DNA of 63,290 bases, taken from Photorhabdus noenieputensis (GTDB lineage Bacteria; Pseudomonadota; Gammaproteobacteria; Enterobacterales; Enterobacteriaceae). Where the stretch lies: NCBI RefSeq assembly GCF_018448935.1, contig NZ_RCWC01000035.1, forward strand, positions 1-63,290. Direction: 5' to 3'. A program made the position numbers and the translations under genes. Positions 1-10,826 of the stretch are shown here, piece after piece (positions within the stretch are counted from its first letter, which is position 1; each line of letters starts with the position of its first letter). A model generated the notes under the pieces. That model was not told the DNA's origin, did not search any database, and saw nothing but the letters and a program-made list of their open reading frames with translations.

Positions 1-2
1 AC

Positions 3-122
3 CGCAGTCAACTCGGTTTTTTATTGGAAATCGTCGCTGGCCTAATTGCTTATACATTCCAACCTAAAAAACCGAGCTTGAATTTACGGGATTGTGATAT
101 CGCTATTTTTAAACGAAGCTGA
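3..122 (+). mobile_element. C-terminal end of an IS982-like transposase (cut by window edge)
   Basis: Reading frame 3 is open from the first bases to a TGA at 120-122 and encodes 39 residues. The stretch AGLIAYTFQPKKPSLNL resembles the C-terminal tail of IS982-family transposases, which commonly end in a GLIAY...PKKPSL segment. Only the tail is visible, so neither the integrity of the gene nor the left terminal repeat can be judged. The family call is from recall of the motif, not from a search. Confidence 0.5.
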
Positions 123-238
123 GGTTAAATAGGATTACAATAATTAAATTATTGCACTAGCTAATGACGATGTTTAGATACGAATCAATACCTTACTCAT
201 CGTAATATGTTTAGCTAAAAGAACTAGCGTCATTCCGT

Positions 239-1705
239 CTATAAAATTGACTTCTCGACCTGTACCATATTTAATCTCTCTGCTACTATTTCACATGCGT
301 CAAGTAATGAATAGAATAAACTTTCTAATTCTGCTCGACTTCCAATAAGCAATTTTTGCTTTAGCGTATTCTCACATTCTTTTAGGTTTTGCGTATATTT
401 AATAATACCAATGAGAATTTCGTTATCTCCATAGTATTCCAAAACCTGAGTTTTTTTTGTTGGGTAGAAACCACTTTTTAGGATTTGCAAAGGTCGTAAG
501 CAACCGTGATCGGTGAGTTTCATCATCAGTCCAAGCATATAATGTGCCCGGTGTCCATATGTACCAGAAATCAGATAAGAACGAGCTATTTGCCTGATAG
601 TAAATAGATTGTTGATAATGCCATATACATCACCTTTCAATGACGGTTTCATTTCTAAAGCAAGATTACCATAGACTCTCTTAGTTCCATTGATGAGCGC
701 ATATGCTCTGAAACTAGGATATTGGTGAATATTCGATTCACTATATACGGAGATGGATAAATCCTTGAACCTGGATTGCGTTGAGCGAATTGCTTCAAGG
801 ATAACTGTATCAACTTTATCCACAATAACAATAGAGTCTATATCTGAACCACTTCGCATATCACCCCGGGCAGCACTACCGTGGAGATAAAAAGCTAATA
901 ATCTATCTCCAATAAACTGCCTTAAAATAATAACCACTTGATCGATGAGGGGTTGTAATGAAAGAAGATAGTCTACTTTACCATGTGCTGGAACAATACG
1001 TGCCTCTGGGTACAAGTGCTGTAATAATGCCGAATAGTACTCCGCAATTTTACTTAACCGCGCCGCTGCATCACGGAAAATATTAATATCGGACAAAAGC
1101 TCTTCTTCGAACTTTTGCCAAGATGTATTGCAAGAGGTCAACCAATTAAGGTCTTCTATCGGCGCTTTCAAAACATACACGCTATCTTTGTGAATACAAG
1201 ATAGTTCCGTCGATTCGAGCAGACGATATAGCCCAAATTCGGCGTAACGCATTGCCCAACCAAGCTGGCGTACTCCCCAAACGTGAGTCTTTGGCGTTAA
1301 GTTTCTGAGGTAGTAAAGACGCGCAATATGAGCAACGCTAAAAACTGCTTGTCTATATATATCAAGATTTCCTTTGATATTAGGGAGTACCACATCACTT
1401 ATTTTTTCTGACCGTAAGAGCCAAGGATTCTTAGTAAATTGCCACATACAATGAGGCGGATAATACGATAACTCACTAATCGTAAGATAATTTAGGGTGA
1501 ACTCAAAAAACTCCGCCTGAAGATATCTTAGCGATGTAATGCAATCTGTGACTAAATTGTCAGTTACAATCACGTAGAAATGCCTCACACACCGAGAAGA
1601 ATAATCAGGTTGGCGGAGATATGAATCAGTTTCCACAATACCAAGGAGATTTTCTCCAAAAACTTCTAATGCGGACTGAATAAAATAGTCAGTTCTTGCG
1701 TCCAT
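239..1705 (-). CDS. Two-domain nucleotidyltransferase-like protein
   Basis: A 488-residue protein with a classic polymerase-beta-type nucleotidyltransferase motif at residues 276-290 (G-S-A-A-R-G-D...S-D-I-D), including the GS pair and two acidic residues spaced DxD that bind metal. Such domains transfer a nucleotide to a small molecule (as in aminoglycoside adenylyltransferases) or to a protein. The N-terminal part, about residues 15-110, has the same layout (GENLL... / GDRLL...) but has lost the GS and the aspartates, so it looks like a degenerate second copy. The substrate cannot be told from sequence. It starts at ATG with only a weak upstream purine stretch, and lies alone between an IS fragment and the lsr locus, which suggests acquisition by transfer. 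Confidence 0.6.
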   Translation of the reverse strand: MDARTDYFIQSALEVFGENLLGIVETDSYLRQPDYSSRCVRHFYVIVTDNLVTDCITSLRYLQAEFFEFTLNYLTISELSYYPPHCMWQFTKNPWLLRSEKISDVVLPNIKGNLDIYRQAVFSVAHIARLYYLRNLTPKTHVWGVRQLGWAMRYAEFGLYRLLESTELSCIHKDSVYVLKAPIEDLNWLTSCNTSWQKFEEELLSDINIFRDAAARLSKIAEYYSALLQHLYPEARIVPAHGKVDYLLSLQPLIDQVVIILRQFIGDRLLAFYLHGSAARGDMRSGSDIDSIVIVDKVDTVILEAIRSTQSRFKDLSISVYSESNIHQYPSFRAYALINGTKRVYGNLALEMKPSLKGDVYGIINNLFTIRQIARSYLISGTYGHRAHYMLGLMMKLTDHGCLRPLQILKSGFYPTKKTQVLEYYGDNEILIGIIKYTQNLKECENTLKQKLLIGSRAELESLFYSLLDACEIVAERLNMVQVEKSIL

Positions 1706-1816
1706 ATAAATTTACTCTATAAGTATATCAAGTCTATAAATCATGCATCGAATCAAGCCACATGCTTTAATAGGTTATAGTCGTAAGCAACAGGGATCTC
1801 AATTAAAAACGGATTA

Positions 1817-2017
1817 TTAAGAATGATATGCTTGTTCCAAGACTTTCGGAAGCTCTTCTGTTCCTACATGTCTATTCATTCTTAGTTGAATAAAACCGAA
1901 CAATAGTACGGTTGCATGAGACAAGTAACCATTACCATCAATCCATGCAAAATTAATTAAAAAATTAAGAAAATACTTGGTGCACAAGTCGCCTATCAGC
2001 ACAAGCGCACCTAGCAA
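1817..2017 (-). CDS. Small hypothetical protein
   Basis: A 66-residue open frame downstream of lsrK on the same strand. It has a hydrophobic N-terminal half (about residues 1-23 and 33-43) and a polar C-terminal tail. I do not recognise it. It could be a fragment of a larger membrane protein or a chance ORF. No clear ribosome binding site was seen. It occupies most of the 336-base interval between lsrK and the nucleotidyltransferase gene, in which I see nothing else. Confidence 0.25.
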   Translation of the reverse strand: MLGALVLIGDLCTKYFLNFLINFAWIDGNGYLSHATVLLFGFIQLRMNRHVGTEELPKVLEQAYHS

Positions 2018-2041
2018 TACGGCAGATCAATCCATTGCAAG

Positions 2042-3634
2042 CTATAGTCCCGGTGCCTTCCACAATGAAGTTGTCAAACCATGATCGACCAACGTTAATT
2101 GATCAGCATATATCGCCTGCCAGTCCTGTTTAGCCTTTTGATACACTTCATAATGTTCAGGATTTGGCTGATATTCATGTTGCCAACGCACCAGTCTTTC
2201 TCCTGTCATCCCCATTGCATCATAAAGCCCAACCCCCACTCCGGCAGCAATTGCACACCCCAAAGCGGTCGATTCTTTAACCATCGGCACCCGAACCGGC
2301 AATCCTGTCACATCAGATAAAATCTGGCTCCATAATTTTCCTTTTGAACCACCACCAGCGAATACCAGTGAATCCGGTTTCACTGCGGAAAAAGCAGAAA
2401 TCAGATCCAAGTTACAGGCCGAGACAATCGCTGCATTCTCTTCCAACGCACGAAATAGAGTCGCTTTATTGCATTTTTCAGGATCAATGGAAAGGTTAAT
2501 AAAGGAAGGTGCGGCGTGATACCAAGCTTTAAACCGCATCACATCAGAGAAAATTGGCATGATACCGTAAGCGCCTGCCGGGACTCTGGCCGCCATATCC
2601 TCCAGTAAGCTATAAGTATCAACACCAAGACGCTCCGCCAATAGCTTTTCTTCCGCGCAAAATGCATCCCTAAACCAACGCATGGTTAAGCCAGTAAAGA
2701 AACTAATGGACTCCGCCTGAACCATACCGGGAATAACATGAGGATTTATCCGTGTATTCATATTTGGGTCAGTGACCGGTTCCGGCAAATTGACCACCTG
2801 CTGCCAAAATGTGCCACCAATCACGGCGGTCTGAGCTGGCTTGACCACACCTAAACCAAGGCAGCCTAGCTGTACATCACCACCACCCATAATGACCGGT
2901 GTGCCAACATTCAGTCCACATTGAGCAGCGGCTTTCTCAGTGACGTAACCTAGCAAGGTTCCCGTCTCTTTTACCGGCGAAAGAATATCGGAACGCAATC
3001 CTGCCATTTCCAGTAGATCGGGACGCCAATCACGGCTTACCAGATCCAGCATGCCTGTCGTACCAGCATTGGAGGGATCGACAGCCAATTCACCACTGAG
3101 CATATTTGCCAGCCAGTCGCTGATCATGGTTAAGGCCGTCGCCTGATGATAGATATCCGGGCGATGATGAGCCAACCATAACAGACGAGGCATTGCCCCC
3201 AAGGCTAATGTTTGCCCTGAACACTGATAAACATCATATTCAAAAGTGTTGTTATACAGCGCCTTCAATTCACTCACTTCATGGCTGGAACGCGCATCCA
3301 CATTGGCACAAGCCCAGATCGGCTCACCATTGCGGTTATAAAGCACAATGCCTTCCCGCATGGAACAGGATGCCACCCCCTGAATAGCACTAGCGGGCAA
3401 TTGTGCGGTTTTCAGCGCCTGGCGGATACATTGGCATGTAAGTTGCCAGTTCGTCGCTAAATCAAACTCCATTGAGCCCGGTACATCAGGTACAGGCTGA
3501 TGTATCCATTCAGCCTGTCCTGCGGCGATCTGATTCCCTTCAAGATCAAATATCACTGCACGAACACTCCCTGTTCCTGCATCAAGCGCCATCAGATATT
3601 TTCCCGATGGATTAGCACTACGGCGTTGATTCAT
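2042..3634 (-). CDS. lsrK: Autoinducer-2 kinase LsrK
   Basis: LsrK phosphorylates imported AI-2 (open-chain DPD) in the cytoplasm. This traps the signal and creates the ligand that releases LsrR. The 530-residue protein has the FGGY-kinase N-terminal phosphate loop ([16 protein letters not shown]) and the C-terminal [14 protein letters not shown] motif, and matches the E. coli LsrK length and C-terminal sequence ([16 protein letters not shown]) closely. It follows lsrR on the minus strand after about 90 bp, as in the E. coli lsrRK operon. The reading frame is intact, so AI-2 processing should be functional. Confidence 0.97.
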   Translation of the reverse strand: MNQRRSANPSGKYLMALDAGTGSVRAVIFDLEGNQIAAGQAEWIHQPVPDVPGSMEFDLATNWQLTCQCIRQALKTAQLPASAIQGVASCSMREGIVLYNRNGEPIWACANVDARSSHEVSELKALYNNTFEYDVYQCSGQTLALGAMPRLLWLAHHRPDIYHQATALTMISDWLANMLSGELAVDPSNAGTTGMLDLVSRDWRPDLLEMAGLRSDILSPVKETGTLLGYVTEKAAAQCGLNVGTPVIMGGGDVQLGCLGLGVVKPAQTAVIGGTFWQQVVNLPEPVTDPNMNTRINPHVIPGMVQAESISFFTGLTMRWFRDAFCAEEKLLAERLGVDTYSLLEDMAARVPAGAYGIMPIFSDVMRFKAWYHAAPSFINLSIDPEKCNKATLFRALEENAAIVSACNLDLISAFSAVKPDSLVFAGGGSKGKLWSQILSDVTGLPVRVPMVKESTALGCAIAAGVGVGLYDAMGMTGERLVRWQHEYQPNPEHYEVYQKAKQDWQAIYADQLTLVDHGLTTSLWKAPGL

Positions 3635-3723
3635 GATGCTATCCTCAGTTTAATTACTTTTTGAACTTATAGCTTTACCTCAAATTTTTTCTGCTTATTT
3701 CACGGATAGCGTCAATACAGGGT

Positions 3724-4725
3724 TCAACGCAGCAAATTCAGCATTGCTTTGGCAGTCTGTTCTTCCGTCACCAGTCCATTGATATATTGACCATTCAGCG
3801 CAGCAATAATGGCTTCCGCTTTCTCTTCCCCTCCCGCCACGCCAATCACTGTCGGGATGGTTTTTAGTTCCGGCATGGAGATACCAATCAGCTCTTGGTG
3901 AATCTGCATATCCTCCACCAGTTCACCATCAGCGCGCATAAAATAGCCAAGGATATCGCCCACCGCGCCTTTCCGGCCAAACATTAGCTGTTCACCACCA
4001 CTGATATAACCAGAACGCATAATTGTCGCCTGTTGTTGCTGATTAACCGCACCGATACCAACGATAGCAATATCAGCCGCACAAGCCGCTAGCAAAACAT
4101 CACGGACACTGCTCTCCTGACGGAATGTTTCAGCAACCTGAGCCGTGGAAGCACGTAATGGGGCGGGGATAATACTGATTGAACAAGCTGCATCCAGTTG
4201 ACCAATACCGGTCATATAAGGACCGACACCACCGGATAATGTGACTAGCCTAATTTGTTGTGATGAGATAAAACCACTTAAATGTTGCAATGTGCACATG
4301 GTAGTTTCACCAAATCCCACTGCTAATAATTGCTGCGGTTCAATCAATGCCATCAGCAAATGTGCCGCACCAACCCCCAATCTGGCATTAAGATTCATAT
4401 TCGCCAGCGCAGGTAAAACGCGTACCTGTTTCAAAGAGAAATGTTTTTGCAGGGTATCTTCCAGCTCCAGACACCCCTCATAACGAGAGTTAATTTGTAC
4501 CCGAATGACACCTGATTGCCGACCTTTCTCCAGTAATCTGGAAACTTTTAACCGGCTCAAACCAAGCAAATCGCCGATGTCGCCTTGTGTCAGGCCATCG
4601 TGATAGTAAAACCATGCAATACGCGCAAGCAGCTCTTCTTCACTCATGCTATTACCCGGATAGGTGTCCTCAGACGATATATTTTTCTCTTTCACTGATT
4701 TTTCTTTCACTGATTTTATCGACAT
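3724..4725 (-). CDS. lsrR: Transcriptional repressor of the lsr operon, LsrR
   Basis: SorC/DeoR-type regulator. An N-terminal helix-turn-helix (about residues 30-65, with [20 protein letters not shown]) is followed by a sugar-phosphate-isomerase-like domain that binds phospho-AI-2. It represses lsrACDBFG and its own transcript until phospho-AI-2 accumulates. I chose the ATG at 4725 (333 residues) over the GTG at 4731, which gives AGAAAG-type spacing. Near the N-terminus a five-residue unit SVKEK occurs twice in tandem, encoded by a short DNA duplication not present in E. coli LsrR. The remainder aligns with E. coli LsrR without gaps I can see. Confidence 0.95.
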   Translation of the reverse strand: MSIKSVKEKSVKEKNISSEDTYPGNSMSEEELLARIAWFYYHDGLTQGDIGDLLGLSRLKVSRLLEKGRQSGVIRVQINSRYEGCLELEDTLQKHFSLKQVRVLPALANMNLNARLGVGAAHLLMALIEPQQLLAVGFGETTMCTLQHLSGFISSQQIRLVTLSGGVGPYMTGIGQLDAACSISIIPAPLRASTAQVAETFRQESSVRDVLLAACAADIAIVGIGAVNQQQQATIMRSGYISGGEQLMFGRKGAVGDILGYFMRADGELVEDMQIHQELIGISMPELKTIPTVIGVAGGEEKAEAIIAALNGQYINGLVTEEQTAKAMLNLLR

Positions 4726-4800
4726 AACCACTTTCTTTTATCCGCACTCAACAGATAACCATTAAAACGTATAACACGCCAGAGTCTTACCGCAAAAATT

Positions 4801-4916
4801 TGAACACAATGCAATTAATATGCAAATTTTTCACAAAGTGTGATCTAAATATTGCCAATATCACAGTTTAACAGCTACCATGTTGAACAATTGTTTTTTA
4901 AATAGATAAATGTTCA
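4801..4916. promoter_or_regulatory. lsrR-lsrA divergent control region with TGAACA/TGTTCA hexamers
   Basis: The 231-base gap between lsrR and lsrA must hold both promoters. It contains TGAACA at 4801-4806 and 4884-4889 and the inverted form TGTTCA at 4911-4916, plus a 13-base palindrome ATATTGCCAATAT at 4849-4861. Repeated hexamers in a divergent repressor-controlled region are reasonable LsrR operator candidates. The assignment is inference from position and symmetry; I do not recall the LsrR consensus well enough to claim a match. Confidence 0.4.
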
Positions 4917-4956
4917 TTTTATTTGCCTCCGCACCTGTATGTAAGAGGATGCCGCG

Positions 4957-6492
4957 ATGTTACATAACAACACCGCAGTACCACCGCTATTAGAAGTCAG
5001 TGGCATCAGTAAGCAGTTTTCCGGCGTAATGGTACTGAAACATATTGATTTTACTCTGCTTCCGGGGCAGATACATGCTCTGTTAGGGGGTAATGGCGCG
5101 GGCAAATCAACACTGATGAAGATTATTGCCGGTATCGAACAGCCGGATAAAGGCATTCTCAAGATTAGCGGTCATCATGTTAGCCATCTTAATCCCACTA
5201 AAGCCCATCAATTCGGTATTTATCTGATACCACAAGAACCATTGCTATTTCCGAATTTGTCTGTGCAGGAAAACATCCTGTTTCGTTTGCCAAAGCATCA
5301 GGTAGATAAGCCTAAAATGAAGCAGCTACTGGCATTACTTGGCTGTCAATTAGATCTACATGTCAGTGCTAGCAACCTTAATGTTGCCGATCAGCAACTG
5401 GTCGAAATTATGCGTGGCCTGATGCGTAATTCGAAAATCTTAATCCTTGATGAACCAACCGCCTCCCTGACACCAGCAGAAACCGAACGCCTATTTACCC
5501 AGCTCCGCGAGTTACAACAGCAAGGCGTCGGCATCATTTTTATCTCTCACAAGATCCCTGAAATTTACCAATTAGCGGATCAGGTCAGTGTCATGCGTGA
5601 CGGTAGTATTGCTTTAAGTGGCAAAATCCACGATTACACAACCAATGACATTATTCAGGCCATTACACCCGTCGCGAAAAATCAGCCATTAAATGGCACC
5701 CCAAAATTGGGTCTGGATCTCGGAAATAACCAGCACCAAACAGCGCCAGATCGACCAATACTGACAGTCACAAAACTGAGCGGCGAGGGTTTCAGCAATA
5801 TCACATTCTCAGTAAAACCGGGTGAAATTCTTGGCTTGGCCGGGGTTGTCGGCGCAGGCCGTACAGAACTGGCTGAAACACTTTATGGCCTGCGCCCTGC
5901 GATATCCGGTGAAATCAAGTTAAAACAACATGCTGTCAATGGGCTAAAAACCGCTCAACGTCTGGCTCAAGGTTTGGTTTATTTGCCGGAAGATCGGCAA
6001 TCATCAGGGTTATTTCTGGATTCATCACTCGGCTGGAATATCTGCTCTCTAACCCACAACCACAATACATTCTGGATACGCCCTGCCTACGATACCGCGG
6101 TACTTGAACGCTATTGCCAAGTCCTGAATATCAAATTCAACCATATCAACCAACCGATCAAAACACTGTCCGGCGGTAATCAACAAAAAATTCTGATTGC
6201 TAAATGTCTGGAAGCTCACCCCGCCGTCCTGATTATTGATGAACCTACACGTGGTGTGGATGTCGCGGCACGCAATGATATTTATCAACTGATTCGCCAT
6301 ATCGCCCAACAGCAAGTAGCCATTATTTTTATTTCATCGGATCTGGATGAGGTGGTTCACATGGCTGATCGGGTATTAGTCATGCATCAGGGCGAAATCA
6401 ATGGCGAATTAACTAAGCAACAGATGGATGTTGACACCATTATGCATATCGCCTTCGGCGAACATAAACCACAACAGGCGGCATCATGTTGA
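4957..6492 (+). CDS. lsrA: AI-2 ABC importer ATPase LsrA
   Basis: ATP-binding subunit powering AI-2 import with LsrC, LsrD and LsrB. At 511 residues it has two fused ATPase halves, as in ribose-type importers. The first half has Walker [10 protein letters not shown] (44-52) and Walker [13 protein letters not shown]. The second has a degenerate Walker A (GVVGAGRTE), an intact LSGGNQQK signature and [16 protein letters not shown] ribosome binding site precedes the ATG. It is the first gene of the lsrACDBFG operon, and its end overlaps the lsrC start by 7 bases, indicating coupled translation. Confidence 0.96.
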   Translation: MLHNNTAVPPLLEVSGISKQFSGVMVLKHIDFTLLPGQIHALLGGNGAGKSTLMKIIAGIEQPDKGILKISGHHVSHLNPTKAHQFGIYLIPQEPLLFPNLSVQENILFRLPKHQVDKPKMKQLLALLGCQLDLHVSASNLNVADQQLVEIMRGLMRNSKILILDEPTASLTPAETERLFTQLRELQQQGVGIIFISHKIPEIYQLADQVSVMRDGSIALSGKIHDYTTNDIIQAITPVAKNQPLNGTPKLGLDLGNNQHQTAPDRPILTVTKLSGEGFSNITFSVKPGEILGLAGVVGAGRTELAETLYGLRPAISGEIKLKQHAVNGLKTAQRLAQGLVYLPEDRQSSGLFLDSSLGWNICSLTHNHNTFWIRPAYDTAVLERYCQVLNIKFNHINQPIKTLSGGNQQKILIAKCLEAHPAVLIIDEPTRGVDVAARNDIYQLIRHIAQQQVAIIFISSDLDEVVHMADRVLVMHQGEINGELTKQQMDVDTIMHIAFGEHKPQQAASC

Positions 6493-7487
6493 AACTTATC
6501 CAGAATAACCGCGAAATTACCGCATTGATTGCCATTCTCGGTCTATTTGGCTTACTCAGTATCATCGACCACCAGTACTTTAGCTTACACACTGTCACCC
6601 TCGTTTTTAGCAGTGCGCAGATCCTTATCTTGCTTGCTATAGGGGCAACACTGGTCATGCTGACTCGCAATATTGATGTCTCTGTCGGTTCCATTGTCGG
6701 CTTATGCGCAGTCATTATGGGAATGTCATTGAATGCCGGTTTTGGCCTGCCGGTTTCCTGCCTGTTGACTCTTCTGCTCGGTATGTGTGCCGGGTTCATC
6801 AATGGCGCACTGGTCGCCTGGCTGAAAATTCCCGCGATTGTTACCACCCTCGGTACCTTGGGGCTCTACCGCGGCCTGATGTTATTGCTTACTGACGGTA
6901 AATGGATTGAAGGCTTGCCGGACGAATTAAAGCGCCTTTCCGCACCTTTATGGCTCAATATCTCACCTATCGGCTGGCTGTTAATGATCCTGATATTAAC
7001 AGTGGCGTGGATACTAGCAAAAACCACATTTGGCCGGAGCTTTTACGCCACCGGAGACAACCTGCAAGGCGCTCGTCAACTGGGCGTTCGTACAGATAGC
7101 ATTCAAATTATCGCTTTCTCCGTGAATGGCGTCATGGCAGCACTGGCCGGGATTGTTTTTGCCTCCCAGATCGGTTTTATTCCGAATCAGACCGGCAGTG
7201 GGCTGGAAATGAGAGCTATCGCCGCTTGTGTGCTAGGAGGCGTCAGTCTGCTCGGCGGCACTGGTACAGTGATCGGCGCTATTTTAGGCGCATTTTTCCT
7301 GACACAGATAAACAGCGGATTAGTACTGCTAAAACTCCCTGCCTGGTGGAATGATTTTATTGCCGGATTTGTTCTGCTGGCGGTATTGATTTTTGATGGA
7401 CGCCTTCGTTGTGCCATCGAAAAAAATATCCGACAACAGAAATATGCCCGTTTCCTCAAAAATGACAAAAGTAATCAGGTGACATAA
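6486..7487 (+). CDS. lsrC: AI-2 importer permease LsrC
   Basis: Inner-membrane permease of the ribose-transporter (BPD_transp_2) class, 333 residues, with many hydrophobic segments and the family region [17 protein letters not shown] near residues 58-74. It pairs with LsrD to form the AI-2 channel. It overlaps lsrA by 7 bases at its start and lsrD by one base at its end (TAATG), so the three are translated as a block. Confidence 0.95.
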   Translation: MLKLIQNNREITALIAILGLFGLLSIIDHQYFSLHTVTLVFSSAQILILLAIGATLVMLTRNIDVSVGSIVGLCAVIMGMSLNAGFGLPVSCLLTLLLGMCAGFINGALVAWLKIPAIVTTLGTLGLYRGLMLLLTDGKWIEGLPDELKRLSAPLWLNISPIGWLLMILILTVAWILAKTTFGRSFYATGDNLQGARQLGVRTDSIQIIAFSVNGVMAALAGIVFASQIGFIPNQTGSGLEMRAIAACVLGGVSLLGGTGTVIGAILGAFFLTQINSGLVLLKLPAWWNDFIAGFVLLAVLIFDGRLRCAIEKNIRQQKYARFLKNDKSNQVT

Positions 7488-8488
7488 TGAGTATCGGTCA
7501 ACGTTATGGTTGGGAATTCACCTTAGCCGCATTACTGATTATTGAAATTCTGCTATTTGGCATAGCAAACTCGCGCATGCTGGATATCAATATATTGTTG
7601 CTGAGTACCAGTGATTTTATCTGTATCGGGATTGTGGCCTTGCCACTGACGATGGTTATTGTGAGTGGCGGCATCGATATTTCATTCGGTTCAACCATTG
7701 GTCTGTGCGCGATATCGCTCGGAGTGATGAATCAGGCCGGTATTCCAATGGCTGCCGCTATTCCTTTGACACTACTGGTCGGTGCGATATGTGGAATAAT
7801 CAATGCGGCGCTGATTTTATATACCGGCATTAACCCATTAGTTATCACACTCGGCACCCTATATCTGTTCGGTGGCAGTGCCCTGCTGCTTTCCGGCATC
7901 TCCGGTGCAACCGGTTACGAAGGTATTGGCGGCTTTCCACCAGCATTGACTGATTTCGCTAATTTGACTTTATTTGGCCTGCCTATGCCATTGATGCTAT
8001 TTCTACTTTGTGTCCTTATTTGCTGGCTATTCATGCATCGTACCCACAGTGGACGCAATATTTTTCTGATTGGACAAAGCAGTAAAGTTGCCCGTTACGC
8101 AGCAATTCCCATTGCCCGGACACTGTATCTTCTCTATTCCCTGACCGGCATAGCTTCTGCTATCGCCGCCATTGTATTAGTTTCCTATTTTGGATCAGCT
8201 CGCTCTGACCTTGGCGCGTCATTTCTGATGCCGGCAATCACCGCAGTAGTATTGGGCGGAGCCAATATTTACGGTGGTTCTGGTTCAATCATCGGCACCG
8301 CGCTGGCTATATTATTAATTGGTTATTTACAACAGGGGTTACTGATGGCTGGCGTCCCCAATCAGGTCGCCAGTGCCCTCGCCGGTGCCCTGTTGATTAT
8401 TGCCGTGGTAGGACGTTCCATCAGCCTGCACCACCACCAAATCCGTGACTGGATACAGCGATGGCGAAATCAGAGATTGTCTTCATAA
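7487..8488 (+). CDS. lsrD: AI-2 importer permease LsrD
   Basis: Second inner-membrane permease of the AI-2 importer, 333 residues, of the same family as LsrC (VIVSGGIDISFGSTIGLCAI matches the Lsr[12 protein letters not shown] region). Its start shares a base with the lsrC stop. A 61-base gap separates it from lsrB, which has its own strong ribosome binding site, as expected for a periplasmic protein needed in excess over the membrane parts. Confidence 0.95.
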   Translation: MSIGQRYGWEFTLAALLIIEILLFGIANSRMLDINILLLSTSDFICIGIVALPLTMVIVSGGIDISFGSTIGLCAISLGVMNQAGIPMAAAIPLTLLVGAICGIINAALILYTGINPLVITLGTLYLFGGSALLLSGISGATGYEGIGGFPPALTDFANLTLFGLPMPLMLFLLCVLICWLFMHRTHSGRNIFLIGQSSKVARYAAIPIARTLYLLYSLTGIASAIAAIVLVSYFGSARSDLGASFLMPAITAVVLGGANIYGGSGSIIGTALAILLIGYLQQGLLMAGVPNQVASALAGALLIIAVVGRSISLHHHQIRDWIQRWRNQRLSS

Positions 8489-8549
8489 ACTTACAGATTG
8501 AATTTTATGACATTACAACCCCTCTGAAACCCAACAAATGGAGAGAGTA

Positions 8550-9569
8550 ATGAAAACATTAATCCTGAAAAAACTGGCTCTAATTAGCCTATTAAGTCTG
8601 GCTTGCGCCTCTTGGGTACACGCCGCCGAAAGAATCGCTTTCATCCCTAAACTGGTCGGTGTCGGCTTTTTTACCAGTGGCGGCCAAGGTGCGGTAGCCG
8701 CCGGGAAAACCTTGGGTGTCAATGTGACCTATGATGGGCCAACAGAACCCAGTGTTGCCGGGCAAGTTCAACTTATCAACAACTTTGTGAACCAAGGCTA
8801 TAACGCTATTGTGGTCTCTGCGGTTTCACCGGATGGCCTATGCCCTGCGTTGAAACGGGCCATGCAACGAGGTGTGAAAATTCTAACCTGGGATTCAGAC
8901 ACTTCGCCGGAATGTCGTTCTATCTATATTAACCAAGGAACGCCGAACCAACTGGGCGGAATGCTGGTGGATATGGCTGCCAATCAGGTGCAAAAAAAGC
9001 AAGCCAAGATCGCCTTTTTCTACTCCAGCCCAACGGTAACTGACCAGAACCAATGGGTAAAAGAAGCCAAAGATAAAATTGCCACGGAACATCCGGGTTG
9101 GGAAATTGTTACCACCCAGTTTGGTTATAACGATGCAACCAAATCCTTACAAACCGCGGAAGGGATCTTAAAAGCCTGGAGTGATCTGGACGCCATTATT
9201 GCCCCAGATGCCAATGCCCTGCCAGCCGCGGCACAAGCGGCGGAAAATCTGAAACGACAAGATGTTGCAATCGTGGGTTTCAGCACCCCCAATGTCATGC
9301 GCCCTTATGTTGAACGCGGAACCGTCAAGCAATTCGGGCTCTGGGATGTGGTCAACCAAGGCAAAATATCAATTCATGTCGCCAATCAATTACTCAAGAA
9401 AGGTGATTTAAATGTCGGCGATAAACTAGATATTCCCGATATTGGTATTGTTGAAGTGGTGCCAAACCGCGTTCAAGGCTACCGCTATGAAGCTAAAGGA
9501 AACGGTATTGTTGTTCTGCCTGAACGGGTTATTTTCACCAAAGACAATATCAATCAATACGATTTCTAA
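8550..9569 (+). CDS. lsrB: Periplasmic AI-2 binding protein LsrB
   Basis: Periplasmic substrate-binding protein that captures AI-2 and delivers it to LsrCD. The start at 8550 (339 residues) is chosen because GGAGAG lies 7 bases upstream. An in-frame ATG at 8538 would place that sequence inside the gene. The N-terminus is a typical signal peptide: basic (KTLILKK), hydrophobic, then VHA before AERIAFIPK. The rest is a ribose-binding-type two-lobe protein (PF13407-like) of the usual LsrB length. Confidence 0.95.
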   Translation: MKTLILKKLALISLLSLACASWVHAAERIAFIPKLVGVGFFTSGGQGAVAAGKTLGVNVTYDGPTEPSVAGQVQLINNFVNQGYNAIVVSAVSPDGLCPALKRAMQRGVKILTWDSDTSPECRSIYINQGTPNQLGGMLVDMAANQVQKKQAKIAFFYSSPTVTDQNQWVKEAKDKIATEHPGWEIVTTQFGYNDATKSLQTAEGILKAWSDLDAIIAPDANALPAAAQAAENLKRQDVAIVGFSTPNVMRPYVERGTVKQFGLWDVVNQGKISIHVANQLLKKGDLNVGDKLDIPDIGIVEVVPNRVQGYRYEAKGNGIVVLPERVIFTKDNINQYDF

Positions 9570-9575
9570 TACTAC

Positions 9576-9611
9576 GGCCCAGCAATCTCTGCCATGCATG
9601 GTTGCTGGCCC
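9576..9611 (+). promoter_or_regulatory. Intra-operon hairpin between lsrB and lsrF
   Basis: Seven base pairs (CAGCAA plus flanking C against TTGCTGG), a C-C mismatch and two more pairs, with a 16-base loop, lie directly after the lsrB stop. There is no T run, so it is not a strong terminator. Hairpins after binding-protein genes often protect the upstream message or attenuate the downstream genes; that role here is inferred. Confidence 0.45.
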
Positions 9612-9637
9612 AATGTCAGTGAGTTAGGAGAAGAAAA

Positions 9638-10513
9638 ATGGCAGATTTAGATGATATTAAAGATGGTAAAGATTTTGGTATTGATATCCCGCAGAAGAAC
9701 AGCCTGTTTGAACTGAAAGGCTGTGGCGCACTGGATTGGGGAATGCAATCACGACTTTCACGCATTTTTAATCCTAAAACCAATCGAACGGTTATGCTGG
9801 CTTTCGACCACGGTTATTTTCAGGGGCCAACAACCGGGCTTGAACGCATTGATATCAATATTGCTCCGCTGTTTCCCCATACCGATGTCTTGATGTGTAC
9901 CCGCGGTATTCTGCGTAGTCAGGTTCCACCCGCGACCAACAAACCCGTGGTCTTGCGGGCCTCCGGTGCCAACTCGATTCTGACGGAGCTGTCTAATGAG
10001 GCAGTCGCGGTTGCGATGGAAGATGCTTTACGCCTGAATGTCTGCGCGGTAGCCGCTCAGGTCTATATCGGCTCTGAATATGAGCATCAATCAATTAAGA
10101 ACATTATCAAATTAGTCGATCAGGGAATGCGTTACGGCATGCCAACAATGGCAGTCACCGGCGTTGGGAAAGATATGGTTCGGGATCAACGTTATTTTTC
10201 TCTGGCGACGCGCATTGCGGCCGAAATGGGCGCACAAATCATTAAAACTTACTATGTCGATACTGGCTTTGAGCGTATTGCCAGCGGATGTCCAGTTCCT
10301 ATTGTGATTGCCGGTGGTAAAAAGTTACCAGAAAAAGAGGCTCTGGAAATGTGTTACCAGGCTATTGATCAAGGGGCTGCCGGTGTTGATATGGGACGTA
10401 ATATTTTCCAATCCGAAGCACCGGTTGCCATGTTAAAAGCGGTTCAAGCCGTCGTACATCAGAATGAGAGTGCCAACAAAGCTTACGAGTTATTTTTAAG
10501 TGAAAAACAATAA
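9638..10513 (+). CDS. lsrF: Phospho-AI-2 thiolase LsrF
   Basis: Cytoplasmic class-I-aldolase-fold enzyme. It acts after LsrG, moving an acetyl group from the isomerised phospho-AI-2 to coenzyme A, which removes the signal. The 291 residues equal the E. coli length and align along their whole length, including [19 protein letters not shown] near the N-terminus and the [10 protein letters not shown] strand that carries the family's Schiff-base lysine. AGGAGAAG precedes the ATG. It is followed by lsrG after 11 bases. Confidence 0.96.
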   Translation: MADLDDIKDGKDFGIDIPQKNSLFELKGCGALDWGMQSRLSRIFNPKTNRTVMLAFDHGYFQGPTTGLERIDINIAPLFPHTDVLMCTRGILRSQVPPATNKPVVLRASGANSILTELSNEAVAVAMEDALRLNVCAVAAQVYIGSEYEHQSIKNIIKLVDQGMRYGMPTMAVTGVGKDMVRDQRYFSLATRIAAEMGAQIIKTYYVDTGFERIASGCPVPIVIAGGKKLPEKEALEMCYQAIDQGAAGVDMGRNIFQSEAPVAMLKAVQAVVHQNESANKAYELFLSEKQ

Positions 10514-10524
10514 GGAGAATCGAG

Positions 10525-10824
10525 ATGCACGTAACTTTGGTTGAAATTAATGTTAAGCAAGACAAATTAGACGAATTTATTGAAGTTTTTCGCCTTAATC
10601 ATTTGGGATCAATTAAAGAAGCAGGCAATTTACGTTTTGATGTATTACGGGATGAAAATATCCCTACCCGCTTTTATATTTATGAAGCCTATGTTGATGA
10701 AAACGCGGCTAACATACACAAGCAAACCCCTCATTATCTGAAATGTGTCGAACAACTCGAATCCCTGATGTCTGAACCAAGGAAAAAGAGATCGTTTATT
10801 GGTGTGATGCCAGAAATAAAATAA
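10525..10824 (+). CDS. lsrG: Phospho-AI-2 isomerase LsrG
   Basis: A 99-residue ABM-fold (antibiotic biosynthesis monooxygenase-like) enzyme that isomerises phospho-AI-2 before LsrF acts. Family features seen are [11 protein letters not shown] at the start, the [17 protein letters not shown] helix-strand and [17 protein letters not shown] site precedes the ATG. It is the last gene of the operon; an ERIC element begins 2 bases after its stop, so the transcript's 3' end may fold into the ERIC hairpin. Confidence 0.94.
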   Translation: MHVTLVEINVKQDKLDEFIEVFRLNHLGSIKEAGNLRFDVLRDENIPTRFYIYEAYVDENAANIHKQTPHYLKCVEQLESLMSEPRKKRSFIGVMPEIK

Positions 10825-10826
10825 AT

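Noticed and set aside
1-238. Terminal inverted repeat or target duplication of the IS fragment at the left edge
   Set aside because: The other end is outside the window, so no repeat can be identified.
4840-4866. TGTGA and TCACA half-sites before lsrA as a CRP site
   Set aside because: The half-sites are 17 bases apart instead of 6, and each alone pairs poorly at the proper spacing. CRP control is plausible from E. coli but not supported here.
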